Below, one piece after another: positions 47,851 to 57,680 of a stretch of DNA of 64,000 nt. The DNA comes from Stutzerimonas stutzeri KOS6 (GTDB lineage Bacteria > Pseudomonadota > Gammaproteobacteria > Pseudomonadales > Pseudomonadaceae). The stretch is taken from positions 995,487 through 1,059,486 of the forward strand of contig NZ_KK020676.1 of assembly GCF_000307775.2 (NCBI RefSeq), in the 5' to 3' direction. Each line of letters starts with the position of its first letter. The first letter of the stretch is position 1. Made by a program: the position numbers and the translations under genes. The notes under the pieces are model-generated. The model had not been told where the DNA came from. It worked only from the letters and a program-made list of their open reading frames with translations, and did not search any database.

Positions 47851-50252
47851 GGACTCTCCTTGACCTGTCCCTGGCCGGGCAATTCGAACCAGAAGCAGGC
47901 GCCCTGACCTGGGGCGGACTCGAAACCGATCTGGCCTCCCATGCGTTCGATCAGCTCCTTGCTGATCGCCAGCCCCAGCCCGGTTCCGCCCTGTTGGCGG
48001 CTATCGGACGAGTCGGCCTGGGCAAACTTCTGGAAGACCCGATCGTGGAAATCGGCAGGGATTCCCGGCCCCCGGTCTCGGACGCTGACTCGGATGCGCC
48101 CGTCACGCACGCGCCCGGACAACTCGACACGTTCGCCCGGCGGCGAGAACTTCGCGGCGTTGGACAGCAGGTTGCTAAGCACCTGCTGCAGGCGCATGGC
48201 GTCCACCTCCACCAGCTGCGCCGGGCAGTCGCCCAGATGCAGTTGCACGCCATGGCGTTCGGCATAGCTGCGGTTACTGCGCAGGGCCAGTTCCAGCTGC
48301 GGTTGCAGCGGCTGCTCGAGCAGATCGAAGCGCATCTTGCCGGCGTTCAGCTTTTCCATGTCCAGCAGGTCGTCGATCAGCGCGCTCAGCCGCTGGCTGT
48401 TCTGCTGGGCGATGTCCAGCAGCTCGTGCACCTGCTCCGGCACCTCGCCCATGACATTCGAACAGATCAGTGCCAGCGCGCCGGTGATGGAGGTCAGCGG
48501 CGTGCGCAGCTCGTGGCTGACGGTGGAGATGAACTCGCGTTGCATGCGCTCGATCCGCTTGCGCTCGGTGATGTCGTGCATCACGGCGACCGCGCCCAGG
48601 GGCTGGCCGTTGGAGGTATGCAGCGGGTCGGCGTTGGATAGCACGTAGCGTGGCGTGCCATGCGCGAGCAGAACCATTTCGTGGTCGATCACATGTTCGC
48701 CGCGCAGGGCGCGCCGCAGCGGTATCTCGTCGGGCGGCAGCGGGGTGACGCCATCCGCGCGGTACAGCTGGTAGCGGGCAGCCCATTCGCTGGGCGGGCC
48801 CGGCTCGGCGTCTGCGCCATGCCAGTGCTTGGCCTTGTCGTTGAACAGGGTCAGATTGCCCTCGGCGTCGCAGGCGATGACCGCCTCGCTGAGTGCCTCG
48901 AGCAGACGGCGGTTCATCTCCTGTTGCCTGTCCAGTTCCAGCTGTTCGGCCTTGCGCGCGGTGATGTCGCTGACGAAGCCATGCCAGAGTACCGAGCCAT
49001 CTACCTGCCGCAGCGGCGTGGCCCGCGCCTCGACCCAGATCAGGCCCTTGCGCGGGTGATCGATGCGGTGTTCGCAGTGCCAGGGCGTCAGGTTGCCCGC
49101 CGCCTGGCGGATGCTCGCGAGCAGCCCGCTGCGGTCGGCTTGATGGACCCGGCCGATGATCGGAGCCAGGCTGCTGGCCAGTTGCCCAGGGCTCAGTCCG
49201 TAGATCTGGTCGACCCCCTCGCTGACGTAGGGAAAGCACGAAGGCCCATCGCCCCGCCAGTGGAACTGGAAAAGCATGCCCGGCACCTGGGCGGCGATCT
49301 GCTGCAGGCGCAGCTGCAGCTGTTCCTGATGAGCCAGGTCGTAGGCGTTGACCAGATAGCCGCGCAGTTGCTCCTGCTCGTCATGAATCGCGGTGACGCC
49401 CAGCAGCACGGGGACTTCGGCACCATTCTGGTGGCGCAGCCGCCATTCGGACATGTCGCGCCGACCGCGGTGCAGCGGCGCGGTGAGCACGGCGAAACCC
49501 GGCTCGATCGGCAGCTGCAGCTCGCTGGCGAGCAGCGTTGCACGGCGCTGCAGGTCCTCGGAACGGAACAGCGCCGCTGTCAGTGGGTGCCCGAGCAGCG
49601 CTCGCTCGCTGTAGCCGAGCAGGCGTTCGGCGGTCGGGTTGACGCGGGTGACGATGCCGTCGGCCCGGGTCACCAGCACGGCGCTGGAGGCGCTGTCGAG
49701 GATGGCCTGCTGCAGCGCCGCCTGTTCGGCATGCCGGTGGGCCTGCAGGTGCTGCTCGAACAGGCGGATCACCTGGCGTCCGAGTCGCTCGAGGATGCCG
49801 CGCTGTTCGGCGCTGAGTCGGCGTGGCTGGCGGTCGATCACGCATAGCGTGCCCAGGTTGTGGCCGTCCGGGGAGGTCAGGGGGGTGCCGGCATAGAAGC
49901 GGATCTGCGGACCGCCGACGACCAGGGGATTGTCGCGAAAGCGCGGATCCTGCAGCGTATCCGGCACTTCGAAGATGTCCTGGCCGAGGATGGTGTGGGT
50001 GCAGAAGGAGATTTCCCGCGGGGTTTCGCTGACATCCAGACCCACGCGGCTCTTGAACCACTGGCGTCGGTCGTCGACCAGGGAAATCAGCGCAATGGGC
50101 GTGCCGCACAGTTGTGCGGCCAGCTCGGTGAAGTCATCGAAGGCGCTGTCCTCCGGGGTGTCGAGGATCTCGTAGCGAAGCAGAGCCGCCAGGCGCGACA
50201 GCTCTCGCGGCTGAGCGGGGCATGGCGTCGGGCTTGCTTGCGGTGACTCCAT
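47847..50252 (-). CDS. GAF-PAS sensor histidine kinase (second pair)
   Basis: An 801-residue soluble kinase: GAF (about 25-175), three PAS/PAC domains (about 185-300, 315-435, 445-560), HisKA with H580 (TVSHELRTPLTS) and an HATPase domain (GGTGLGLAISKELIERM near 765). There are no transmembrane segments. The start is ATG 50252 with AAGG upstream; GTG 50303 is possible. Its C-terminal half is strongly similar to the kinase at 50757-53717, so the two modules look duplicated. Confidence 0.88.
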   Translation of the reverse strand: MESPQASPTPCPAQPRELSRLAALLRYEILDTPEDSAFDDFTELAAQLCGTPIALISLVDDRRQWFKSRVGLDVSETPREISFCTHTILGQDIFEVPDTLQDPRFRDNPLVVGGPQIRFYAGTPLTSPDGHNLGTLCVIDRQPRRLSAEQRGILERLGRQVIRLFEQHLQAHRHAEQAALQQAILDSASSAVLVTRADGIVTRVNPTAERLLGYSERALLGHPLTAALFRSEDLQRRATLLASELQLPIEPGFAVLTAPLHRGRRDMSEWRLRHQNGAEVPVLLGVTAIHDEQEQLRGYLVNAYDLAHQEQLQLRLQQIAAQVPGMLFQFHWRGDGPSCFPYVSEGVDQIYGLSPGQLASSLAPIIGRVHQADRSGLLASIRQAAGNLTPWHCEHRIDHPRKGLIWVEARATPLRQVDGSVLWHGFVSDITARKAEQLELDRQQEMNRRLLEALSEAVIACDAEGNLTLFNDKAKHWHGADAEPGPPSEWAARYQLYRADGVTPLPPDEIPLRRALRGEHVIDHEMVLLAHGTPRYVLSNADPLHTSNGQPLGAVAVMHDITERKRIERMQREFISTVSHELRTPLTSITGALALICSNVMGEVPEQVHELLDIAQQNSQRLSALIDDLLDMEKLNAGKMRFDLLEQPLQPQLELALRSNRSYAERHGVQLHLGDCPAQLVEVDAMRLQQVLSNLLSNAAKFSPPGERVELSGRVRDGRIRVSVRDRGPGIPADFHDRVFQKFAQADSSDSRQQGGTGLGLAISKELIERMGGQIGFESAPGQGACFWFELPGQGQVKESP

Positions 50253-50325
50253 CGTCGGTGCCTTGCGAGTTCTGTGGGTGGCGTCCAGGTCGGAGCGAGT
50301 CACGACAGGGCTTAAGCAGACCTGG

Positions 50326-50712
50326 TTAGTATTGGTCGGTAAGCCAGATGTCGCGAATCTGCTCGGCCAGCAGCATCGGATCGAATGGCTTGACGATCAC
50401 GTCGCGCGCGCCGAGCTTGCGCAGGTGCTCGATCTCGCTCGGCTGCACCTTGGCGGTCATGAATGTTACCGGAATCCGCTCCAGGTCGATTCGCTCGCGC
50501 AGCTTGAGCAGGGTCTGCGGGCCGTCCATGTCCGGCATCATCACGTCCAGCAGGATGAAATCGGGCGCAAAGGCTTCGACTTCCTCCAGCGCCTGGGCGC
50601 CCGAGGAACAGGACAGCACCTCGTAGCCGCCGATCGCCTCCAGCGCCAGTTTGGTTACCGCCTGGATCGAAGGATCGTCTTCGATGTGCAGGATGCGCCT
50701 GAGTTCGGTCAT
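50326..50712 (-). CDS. Single-domain response regulator (first pair)
   Basis: A 128-residue receiver with acceptor D56 (FILLDVMMPDMDG) and K108. It has no output domain. It lies 44 nt after the membrane kinase and 73 nt before the soluble kinase, all on the same strand. RILHIEDDPSIQAVTKLALE aligns closely with the receiver at 47461-47850. Confidence 0.9.
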   Translation of the reverse strand: MTELRRILHIEDDPSIQAVTKLALEAIGGYEVLSCSSGAQALEEVEAFAPDFILLDVMMPDMDGPQTLLKLRERIDLERIPVTFMTAKVQPSEIEHLRKLGARDVIVKPFDPMLLAEQIRDIWLTDQY

Positions 50713-50756
50713 TGTGCCTCCGTGGGTTTGCCTGAAGTTGCGCCGTTACGCAGGCA

Positions 50757-53717
50757 TCAGGGTTGATCCTGCACGGCTGGTGCGACTGGCAGTTCGCACC
50801 AGAAGCAGGCGCCCTGATCAGGCTCGGAGTCGAAACCGATCCGGCCGTGCATGTGTTCGATCAGCTCCTTGCTGATGGCAAGGCCCAGGCCCGTGCCGTC
50901 CTTCTGACGGGTATCGGAGGAATCAGCCTGGGAAAATTTCTGGAATATCCGTCGATGGAACTCGGGGTCGATTCCCGGCCCCTGATCGCGTACCCAGATT
51001 CTAACCCAGGCGTCGCGCTGCTCGGCACCGAGCGAGACGCTGCCGCCGCGCGGCGAGAATTTGACCGCATTGGAGATGAAGTTGGCCAGCACCTGCTGCA
51101 ACCGGTCGTCGTCTGCCACCAGTTGCACATCGGGCACCTGCAGCAGTTCCAGCTCGACGCCGTGCTTGGCGGCATAGCCCTGATTGGCAGCCACCGCCTG
51201 CTGTACCTGCCCCGGCAGTGAGTGCACGCGCAGATCCAGGGCCATCTTGCCGGCGACCAGCTTATCCATATCCAGCAGATCGCCCACCAGACGTCCAAGG
51301 CGCAGGCTGTTCTGGTGGGCGATGCCGAGCATCTGGCGCATGGCTGGCAGCGGCTCGCCCAGTGCGCCGCCGACGATCAGTCCGAGCGCACCGGAAATCG
51401 AGGTGAGCGGGGTGCGCAGTTCGTGGCTGACGATGGACACCAGCTCGCTCTTCATCCGCTCGATGCGCTTGCGCTCGGTGATGTCGCGTACCAGGCCGAT
51501 GAACTTGTGCTCGCCATGGTGGCTGATCTGCGAGACGCGCAACTCGATCGTGAAGGTTTCGCCGGTGCGGCGCACGGCAGTCAGCTCGCGGTTCTGCTCC
51601 AGCGCTTGCGACGTGCCACGACGCTCGTAGTTTTGCAGGTAGCCATCATGGGCGGAACGATCGGGTTCGGGCATAAGCATCGACAGGTTGCGGCCCAGCA
51701 CCTCCGCGCTGCTGTAACCGAAGATTTGCTCGGCGGCGTGATTGAAGGTCTCAATGATGCCGCGTGCGTCGATGATGATGATCGCGTCGACCACATTGTC
51801 GATGAGCATGCTCAGGTAGCGCTCGCGCGCCTGCATCTCTTCCTTGGCCAGCACCTGATCGGTCACATCCCAGAGGAAGCCGTCGCACCAGCCGGCCGAT
51901 TCGTCGCGCTCGCGCAGCACGCGGGCCTTTTCCCGCACATAGACGGTCCGGCCTTCGGCATTGATCAGTCGGTAGATGCTTTCGAAGCTGTCCTGGTCGG
52001 GATGCTGCTGAGCCAGCGGCAGATCGTCCGGATGAATCAGGCTGACGTAGCTGCGCCTGCCTTCGCCGACGAAGTCGCTGGCCGGGTAGCCGGTCAGGCG
52101 TTGGATGCCTTCGCTGAGATAGCTCATGCGGCGCTGGCCGTCGTTGCGGCAGCGGTAGACCACCCCTGGCAGGTTGCCGACCATGGTGCGGAAGCGGCTT
52201 TCGCTCTTCTGCAAGGCGCGGGTGGCCTCCATCAATTCGGTGATTTCGGTGATGAAGCCGTGCCACAGCACCGTGCCGTCCGGCAGCCGCTCGGCCGTTG
52301 CGCGGCCCTCGGCCCAGAGCAGGCCGCGCTGCGCATGCTGGAGACGGAACTCGACCGAGCCGGTACCCGAGCGCACGGCCAGGCGCAGCAGTGCCGCCTT
52401 CAGCCGTGGCAGGTCCTGCGGCTGAACATGAGCCAGCGCTCGCGCCGCGTCCTCGAGCAACTCATGCGGCGCGATGCCATACAGCTCGCGGGCGCCTTCG
52501 CTGACATACAGGAAGGCGTAGCGGCCGCTGGGAAAACGCTTGAGCTGAAATACCACGCCTGGCAGCAGGCTGGCGATCTTCTGCGCGCGAACCAGAAGGC
52601 GCTGCCGCCGCCGCCCTAGTTGCTGCTGCACGAACTGGTGCTGTTGTTGTGCACTGAAGCGACGGTGCAGCAGCACGGCCAGCATCAGCAGCAGTACTTC
52701 GGCGATCACCCAGGCCAGGCTCCACTTGATCAGCAGCCGGTGTTCGGCGTGCTGGTGTTCCTGCTGCATGACGCTGATGTCGCGCCAGACCAGCGCCGCA
52801 GTCAGCGGCGGTTGCGATGGCTGCGCCTGGCGCTCGTTCTGCAGCGGGATCTGATTGAGCATGTAGGTTCGCCCACCGGCATTCAGCAGGCGCAAGGCCA
52901 TGCCGCTTTCCGGCTCCGGCAGCATGCCCTGCTGCGCCCAGTGCAGGATCTGCGTCGCCGAATGCCCGATCAGCAGCCAGCCGCTGTCGTTGCTCAGTTG
53001 GACGCCGCTGGGTGTTTCCAACTGCGCGGCCTGCAGCGCCCGGCGATTGACCAGCAGCGCCAGCCCGGCGGCGAGCTGATCGCTCAGGTCGGGCAGTGCC
53101 GGCAGTACGCTGTAGCCTACCTCCAGGGCGCCGATCACCGAGCCGGCCTGGTTGTCCAGGCTGCGCAGCGGAATGATGGCGCGACTGCTGGCGCCGAGTG
53201 CGTCGACCTCCAGCCCGGTTTGCATCGTGCCGTCACGCAGTGCCCGCTGCAGCATCGGCCGTTGCGTCGCCTGCCCGTCGCCGAAGCGTTCGGGCTGCTG
53301 CATGCGCAGCAGGGCAACCCCGGCCTCGCCCCAGAACAACTGCAGTTGCATGGCCTGGTGCCGCTGCATGGAGTCCCACGCGGGGGTCAGCGTCGAGCGC
53401 AGGCGCTGCCGCAGTCGTTCGACACGTGGATCATCGAGCGTCAGGCCGCGGCGCAGCGCCCTGTCGATCTGGCGCACCTGGCGCAGCACTTCCGCGTTGC
53501 CGGCCAGCGCGGTGGCGACCATGTCGGCCTGCCGTCGCTGGCTGAGTTGCGCGCTTTGCAGCGCCAGGCTCTGCAGCTCGCCATGCGTCTCGACTTCGAC
53601 ATGCCAGGCCGTGTCGCGCGCGCGGTAGTCGTTGAATGCCAGGCCGCCGAACAGCACGAGCAGCAACAGGCTGCCCAGAGCGAAGATCCAGCGGGGCGCG
53701 GAAATACCCGTGTTCAT
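50757..53717 (-). CDS. Membrane sensor histidine kinase with Cache-like sensor and PAS domains (first pair)
   Basis: A 986-residue kinase. TM1 is at about 10-28, then a periplasmic sensor of about 300 residues (LQLFWGEAGVALLRMQQPERFGD suggests a double-Cache fold) and TM2 at about 328-346. Three PAS/PAC domains follow, then HisKA with H765 (VSHELRTPLTS) and HATPase (GTGLGLAISKELIEHM). ATG 53717 (MNTGISAPRW) puts TM1 at the N-terminus; ATG 53738 would add seven residues. Neither has a strong ribosome site. First gene of the cluster; the signal is unknown. Confidence 0.85.
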   Translation of the reverse strand: MNTGISAPRWIFALGSLLLLVLFGGLAFNDYRARDTAWHVEVETHGELQSLALQSAQLSQRRQADMVATALAGNAEVLRQVRQIDRALRRGLTLDDPRVERLRQRLRSTLTPAWDSMQRHQAMQLQLFWGEAGVALLRMQQPERFGDGQATQRPMLQRALRDGTMQTGLEVDALGASSRAIIPLRSLDNQAGSVIGALEVGYSVLPALPDLSDQLAAGLALLVNRRALQAAQLETPSGVQLSNDSGWLLIGHSATQILHWAQQGMLPEPESGMALRLLNAGGRTYMLNQIPLQNERQAQPSQPPLTAALVWRDISVMQQEHQHAEHRLLIKWSLAWVIAEVLLLMLAVLLHRRFSAQQQHQFVQQQLGRRRQRLLVRAQKIASLLPGVVFQLKRFPSGRYAFLYVSEGARELYGIAPHELLEDAARALAHVQPQDLPRLKAALLRLAVRSGTGSVEFRLQHAQRGLLWAEGRATAERLPDGTVLWHGFITEITELMEATRALQKSESRFRTMVGNLPGVVYRCRNDGQRRMSYLSEGIQRLTGYPASDFVGEGRRSYVSLIHPDDLPLAQQHPDQDSFESIYRLINAEGRTVYVREKARVLRERDESAGWCDGFLWDVTDQVLAKEEMQARERYLSMLIDNVVDAIIIIDARGIIETFNHAAEQIFGYSSAEVLGRNLSMLMPEPDRSAHDGYLQNYERRGTSQALEQNRELTAVRRTGETFTIELRVSQISHHGEHKFIGLVRDITERKRIERMKSELVSIVSHELRTPLTSISGALGLIVGGALGEPLPAMRQMLGIAHQNSLRLGRLVGDLLDMDKLVAGKMALDLRVHSLPGQVQQAVAANQGYAAKHGVELELLQVPDVQLVADDDRLQQVLANFISNAVKFSPRGGSVSLGAEQRDAWVRIWVRDQGPGIDPEFHRRIFQKFSQADSSDTRQKDGTGLGLAISKELIEHMHGRIGFDSEPDQGACFWCELPVAPAVQDQP

Positions 53718-54038
53718 TGGCAGGCCGGCCGGGGGCATGAGGTGCTGCGCTCGACATACGACGTTTGCATGAGCCGCAACTTTCCAGGGAAAAAAGCCAT
53801 GATAGCTCTGCGCCAGTAGGGCCGAAACAGCAGTCGTCCTGGCGGACGGCGGATCGACACGGCGCAGCACGTGAAGCGTAGCGCTTGCCGTGCTATTGGG
53901 CTAAGCAAAGCAGGTGGATATTAGACAGTCGGTCAGGTTCTTTCCTGTATTCACGGCGGGGTAGTGATAGCCTGCGAACAGGCGTACGCGGACGAAAGTC
54001 TCGTCGGCGCGCCGTTCTCCATGAGGCACCCCGTTACC
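53718..54038. other. Divergent intergenic region between the kinase cluster and desA
   Basis: 321 bases without a gene. It must carry promoters for both directions. I see a strong hairpin at 53866-53894 and a small one, GCCTG-CGAA-CAGGC, at 53970-53983, about 55 nt upstream of desA. No clear -35/-10 pair or known operator was identified. Confidence 0.6.
53866..53894. promoter_or_regulatory. Two-part hairpin in the kinase/desA divergent region
   Basis: Outer stem AGCACG (53866-53871) / CGTGCT (53889-53894) and inner stem AAGCG / CGCTT with loop TAG, separated by a TG/GC internal loop. There is no T-run, so it is not an obvious terminator. Confidence 0.5.
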
Positions 54039-55217
54039 ATGTGGCACACCGGTTTACTCGACCTGTCGGTCTGGCAACTCATCGCGACCACGCTGCTGCT
54101 GACACACGTCACCATCGTCAGCGTCACGGTCTATCTGCATCGCTATTCGGCGCATCGCGCGCTGGAGCTGCATCCGGCGCTCAAGCACTTCTTCCGTTTC
54201 TGGCTGTGGCTGACCACGGCGATGAACACCCGCGAGTGGACGGCGATCCATCGCAAGCACCATGCCAAGTGCGAAACCCCCGACGACCCGCACAGCCCGC
54301 GGCACAAGGGCCTGGCCACCGTGCTGCGCAAGGGCGCCGAGCTGTATATGGCCGAAGCGAAGAACGCCGAGACGCTGCGCATCTACGGCAAGAACTGCCC
54401 GGACGACTGGATCGAGCGCAACCTCTACTCGCGTTTCCCCAACGCCGGCATCGTATCGATGCTGCTGATCGATCTGGCGCTGTTCGGTGCCCTCGGCCTG
54501 AGCGTCTGGGCGCTGCAGATGATCTGGATTCCGTTCTGGGCGGCTGGCGTGGTGAATGGCCTGGGGCACGCCGTCGGCTACCGCAACTTCGAATGCCGCG
54601 ATGCGGCGACCAACCTGGTGCCCTGGGGCATCGTCATTGGGGGCGAGGAACTGCATAACAACCACCACACTTATCCCAACTCGGCCAAGCTTTCGGTACG
54701 TAAATGGGAATTCGACATGGGTTGGGCCTGGATTCGCCTGTTCAGTCTGTTCGGTCTGGCCAAGGTAAACCGCACCGCGCCCATCGCCCATCGTATCGAG
54801 GGCAAGCAGCAGCTGGACATGGACAGCGCCATGGCGATCCTCAACAACCGCTTCCAGATCATGGCGCAGTACCGCAAGCTGGTGATCGTGCCGCTGGTGC
54901 GCCAGGAGCTGGGCCGCGCCGATGCCTCGCCGCGCCTGGCCAGGCGGTTGCTGGCCCGCGAGCCGAGCTTGCTGCAACAGGAACAGCAGGCGCATATCGA
55001 CGTCATGCTGGCGCAGAGTCAGGCGCTCAAAGTGATCTACGAGAAGCGTCTGGCCCTGCAGCAGATCTGGACGCGAACCAGCTCCAATGGCCATGACATG
55101 CTGGTGGCGATCAAGCAGTGGGTCCAGGAGGCCGAGCTCAGCGGTATCCAGTCCCTGCGCGAATTCGCCGAGCATCTGCGAACCTATTCCCTGCGTCCCT
55201 GCGCCGTCCCCGCATGA
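54039..55217 (+). CDS. desA: Acyl desaturase DesA
   Basis: Membrane di-iron fatty acid desaturase, expected to introduce a delta-9 double bond into acyl chains of phospholipids. Three histidine boxes are present: H34-RYSA-H39, HRKHH (71-75) and HNNHH (206-210), with hydrophobic helices between. Sequence closely follows P. aeruginosa DesA (PA0286) as I recall it. I chose ATG 54039 (MWHTGLLDL), the family N-terminus; ATG 54021 and GTG 53964 are alternatives. GAGG lies about 12 bases upstream. 392 residues. Confidence 0.93.
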   Translation: MWHTGLLDLSVWQLIATTLLLTHVTIVSVTVYLHRYSAHRALELHPALKHFFRFWLWLTTAMNTREWTAIHRKHHAKCETPDDPHSPRHKGLATVLRKGAELYMAEAKNAETLRIYGKNCPDDWIERNLYSRFPNAGIVSMLLIDLALFGALGLSVWALQMIWIPFWAAGVVNGLGHAVGYRNFECRDAATNLVPWGIVIGGEELHNNHHTYPNSAKLSVRKWEFDMGWAWIRLFSLFGLAKVNRTAPIAHRIEGKQQLDMDSAMAILNNRFQIMAQYRKLVIVPLVRQELGRADASPRLARRLLAREPSLLQQEQQAHIDVMLAQSQALKVIYEKRLALQQIWTRTSSNGHDMLVAIKQWVQEAELSGIQSLREFAEHLRTYSLRPCAVPA

Positions 55218-55338
55218 CCTTCGATCGGCTCAAGCACCGGGCGTAGCGCCGCCCGGAACTTTGCTGGCGGCCATCTCTCTGAACTGCATTCTTAATCCAT
55301 GCACCGCCGCGGTTGGCGGTCGTTTCGGGAACGAGGCC

Positions 55339-56340
55339 ATGCAGCTGGCGAGCAACCAGGGTGATGCGGGGGGAACGGGCATGTTGCCGGGCGGTGATCC
55401 CCAGACCGTGCTGGCGCTGATGCACGCGCGGGCGGAGGTGGCCCGCCTGGGCGAACGCGAGCAGCTTTTCAGCACCTTGCTGGGCGGCGTCAATGCGGTG
55501 CTCTGGGCTTTCGACTGGCAGGCTCAGCGGATGATTTATGTCAGCCCGGCCTACGAGCGCATCTTCGGCCGCTCGCCCGCGCTGCTGCTGGCCGACTACG
55601 GCGAGTGGCGCAACGCGATCTATCCGGACGACCTGGAATACGCACAGAAGAGCATGCTCGCGGTGCTCGACGAGGGCGCCGTGGAAACCCGTGAGTACCG
55701 CATCATTCGTGGCGATGGGCAGCTGCGCTGGCTAAGCGACAAATGCTTCCTCGGGCGTCGGGCCGAGCATGGCCACGGGCCGATCATCGTTGGCATTGCC
55801 GAGGACATCACCGAGAAGAAGCAGCTCGAAGGTGAACTGCAACGTCTGGCCACCACCGACGTGTTGACCCAGAGCAGCAACCGCCGGCATTTCTTCGAAT
55901 GCGCTCGCGCCGAATTCGAGCGGGCCAGGCAGTTCGCCTCGCCGCTGGCGTTCCTGTTGCTGGATATCGACGATTTCAAGCGTATCAACGACACCCACGG
56001 CCACCAGATGGGCGATCAGGTATTGCAGCGGGTGGCCCGTTGCGGCGCCTCGGTCCTGCGCCAGAGCGACCTCTTCGGGCGTATCGGCGGCGAGGAGTTC
56101 GCTGCCGTGCTGCCGGGCTGCCAGCCAGACCTTGCCGAGCAGATCGCCGAGCGCTTGCAACGCGAGATCGAGCGGGTGGTGTTCACAGCGGACAACGCTG
56201 AGCGCTTCCGCGTCACCGCCAGCCTGGGCCTGACCTATCTCAAGGCCAGTGACTCAGACCTGAGTACGGTGTTCGCCCGGGCGGATACGGCCATGTATAC
56301 CGCCAAACGGCTGGGCAAGAATCAGGTGATCGTCGGCTGA
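55339..56340 (+). CDS. PAS-GGDEF diguanylate cyclase
   Basis: A 333-residue soluble cyclase: an N-terminal helix, a PAS domain (about 45-160; YVSPAYERIFGRS, VGIAEDITEKK) and a GGDEF domain (about 170-333) with GGEEF (250-254) and inhibitory site R241-QS-D244. ATG 55339 has GAGG upstream but tightly spaced; ATG 55381 is an alternative. It is next to desA and convergent with aguA, resembling the PA0290 position. The PAS signal is unknown. Confidence 0.88.
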   Translation: MQLASNQGDAGGTGMLPGGDPQTVLALMHARAEVARLGEREQLFSTLLGGVNAVLWAFDWQAQRMIYVSPAYERIFGRSPALLLADYGEWRNAIYPDDLEYAQKSMLAVLDEGAVETREYRIIRGDGQLRWLSDKCFLGRRAEHGHGPIIVGIAEDITEKKQLEGELQRLATTDVLTQSSNRRHFFECARAEFERARQFASPLAFLLLDIDDFKRINDTHGHQMGDQVLQRVARCGASVLRQSDLFGRIGGEEFAAVLPGCQPDLAEQIAERLQREIERVVFTADNAERFRVTASLGLTYLKASDSDLSTVFARADTAMYTAKRLGKNQVIVG

Positions 56341-56479
56341 AACAGGCCTCCGTCCGGTCGGGCCTGGCCGGCGCCATCTTCGCGTGGCGGCCGTCGTCTG
56401 ACCCGCAGCGTCGAGCTTCAGGTTTGTCAGCCTTCCGCTGCCTGACGCAGCAGGCACCGGACTCGTCGTGGCCGCGCGC

Positions 56480-57586
56480 TCAACGTGGCCGCGGCGCTGG
56501 CTGCTGCTGCGTGATGCAGTGGATGTTGCCGCCGCCAAGCAGAATCTCGCGACCCGCTACCATGACCACTTCATGCTCGGGGAACAGCTGAACGAGGATG
56601 CGCTCGGCCTCGGCGTCCAGCGGGTCGCCGAAGGCCGGTGCGATGATGCCGCCGTTGACGATCAGGAAGTTCACGTAGCTGCCGGCCAGGCGGATCGACG
56701 GGTCGCGCGGTTGGCTGCCGTCCAGCGGCAGCACCCCAGCGCATTCCTGTTCGGTGGCATGCAGTGGGCCGGGAATCGGCATCCTGTGTACGGTCAATGC
56801 GCGACCCCGGGCATCGCGAGCCGTCTGCAGCACGGCCATGGCCGCCTGGCAGCGCTCGAAGTTGGGATCGTTCGCATCGTCGGTCCAGGCCAGCAGGACT
56901 TCGCCCGGGCGCACGAAGCAGCAGAAGTTGTCGACGTGACCGTCGGTCTCGTCGTTGAACAAACCATGGGGTAGCCAGATGATAGTATCGACCGCCAGAT
57001 GGTCGCGCAGTACCGTTTCGATCTCTTCGCGGGACAGGTGCGGGTTGCGGTTGCGGTTGAGCAGGCATTCCTCGGTGGTGATCAGGGTGCCTTCACCGTC
57101 GACGTGGATCGAACCGCCTTCGAGCACGAAACCTTCGGTGCGGTAGCGGTCGCAGTGTTCGACCTCGAGGATCTTGCGTGCCACTTCATCGTCGCGCTGC
57201 CAGTCGCTGTAGAGCCCGCCGTCATCGCCGCCCCAGGCGTTGAAGGTCCAGTCCACGCCGCGCAGGCCGCCGTGGTCGTCGATGACGAAGGTCGGCCCGG
57301 TATCGCGCACCCAGGCATCGTCGGTGCTCATCTCGACCACGCGGATGCGCGGATCATCGAGTGCCGCGCGGGCGGCCAGGTATTGCTCGGCGCTGGCGCA
57401 GACGGTAACCGGCTCGAAACGGGCGATCGCCTTGGCGACGGCGGTGAAGGCTGCCTGCGCCGGTGTCGCGTTGTCCCGCCAGTTGTCAGGCCGTTGCGGC
57501 CAGACCATCCAGGTCTGGCTGTGCGGCGCCCATTCGGCGGGCATGTAGTAACCATCTTGGCGGGGCGTGGAGCTGAGGGTGGTCAT
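56480..57586 (-). CDS. aguA: Agmatine deiminase
   Basis: Hydrolyses agmatine to N-carbamoylputrescine and ammonia, the first step of agmatine use. The 368 residues match the family; the catalytic Cys is C357 ([13 protein letters not shown]). [14 protein letters not shown] and [14 protein letters not shown]-like ([17 protein letters not shown]) blocks are diagnostic of peptidyl-arginine-deiminase-fold agmatine deiminases. AGGACC precedes ATG 57586. It lies 94 nt after aguB, with a long palindromic repeat between. Confidence 0.95.
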   Translation of the reverse strand: MTTLSSTPRQDGYYMPAEWAPHSQTWMVWPQRPDNWRDNATPAQAAFTAVAKAIARFEPVTVCASAEQYLAARAALDDPRIRVVEMSTDDAWVRDTGPTFVIDDHGGLRGVDWTFNAWGGDDGGLYSDWQRDDEVARKILEVEHCDRYRTEGFVLEGGSIHVDGEGTLITTEECLLNRNRNPHLSREEIETVLRDHLAVDTIIWLPHGLFNDETDGHVDNFCCFVRPGEVLLAWTDDANDPNFERCQAAMAVLQTARDARGRALTVHRMPIPGPLHATEQECAGVLPLDGSQPRDPSIRLAGSYVNFLIVNGGIIAPAFGDPLDAEAERILVQLFPEHEVVMVAGREILLGGGNIHCITQQQPAPRPR

Positions 57587-57599
57587 GGCTGAGGTCCTG

Positions 57600-57678
57600 G
57601 TAGGGTGGAAAACGGCCGCAGACCTTTTCCACCACGTGGTGTCCCTGGTGGAAAACGCTGCGCGGTTTTCCACCCTAC
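57600..57678. repeat. Large REP-like hairpin between aguB and aguA
   Basis: Outer 14-bp perfect stem GTAGGGTGGAAAAC / GTTTTCCACCCTAC (57600-57613, 57665-57678), inner 10-bp stem TTTTCCACCA / TGGTGGAAAA (57625-57634, 57646-57655). It shares the GTAGGGTGG head with the shorter REP-like elements but has different arms. Confidence 0.88.
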
Positions 57679-57680
57679 GT

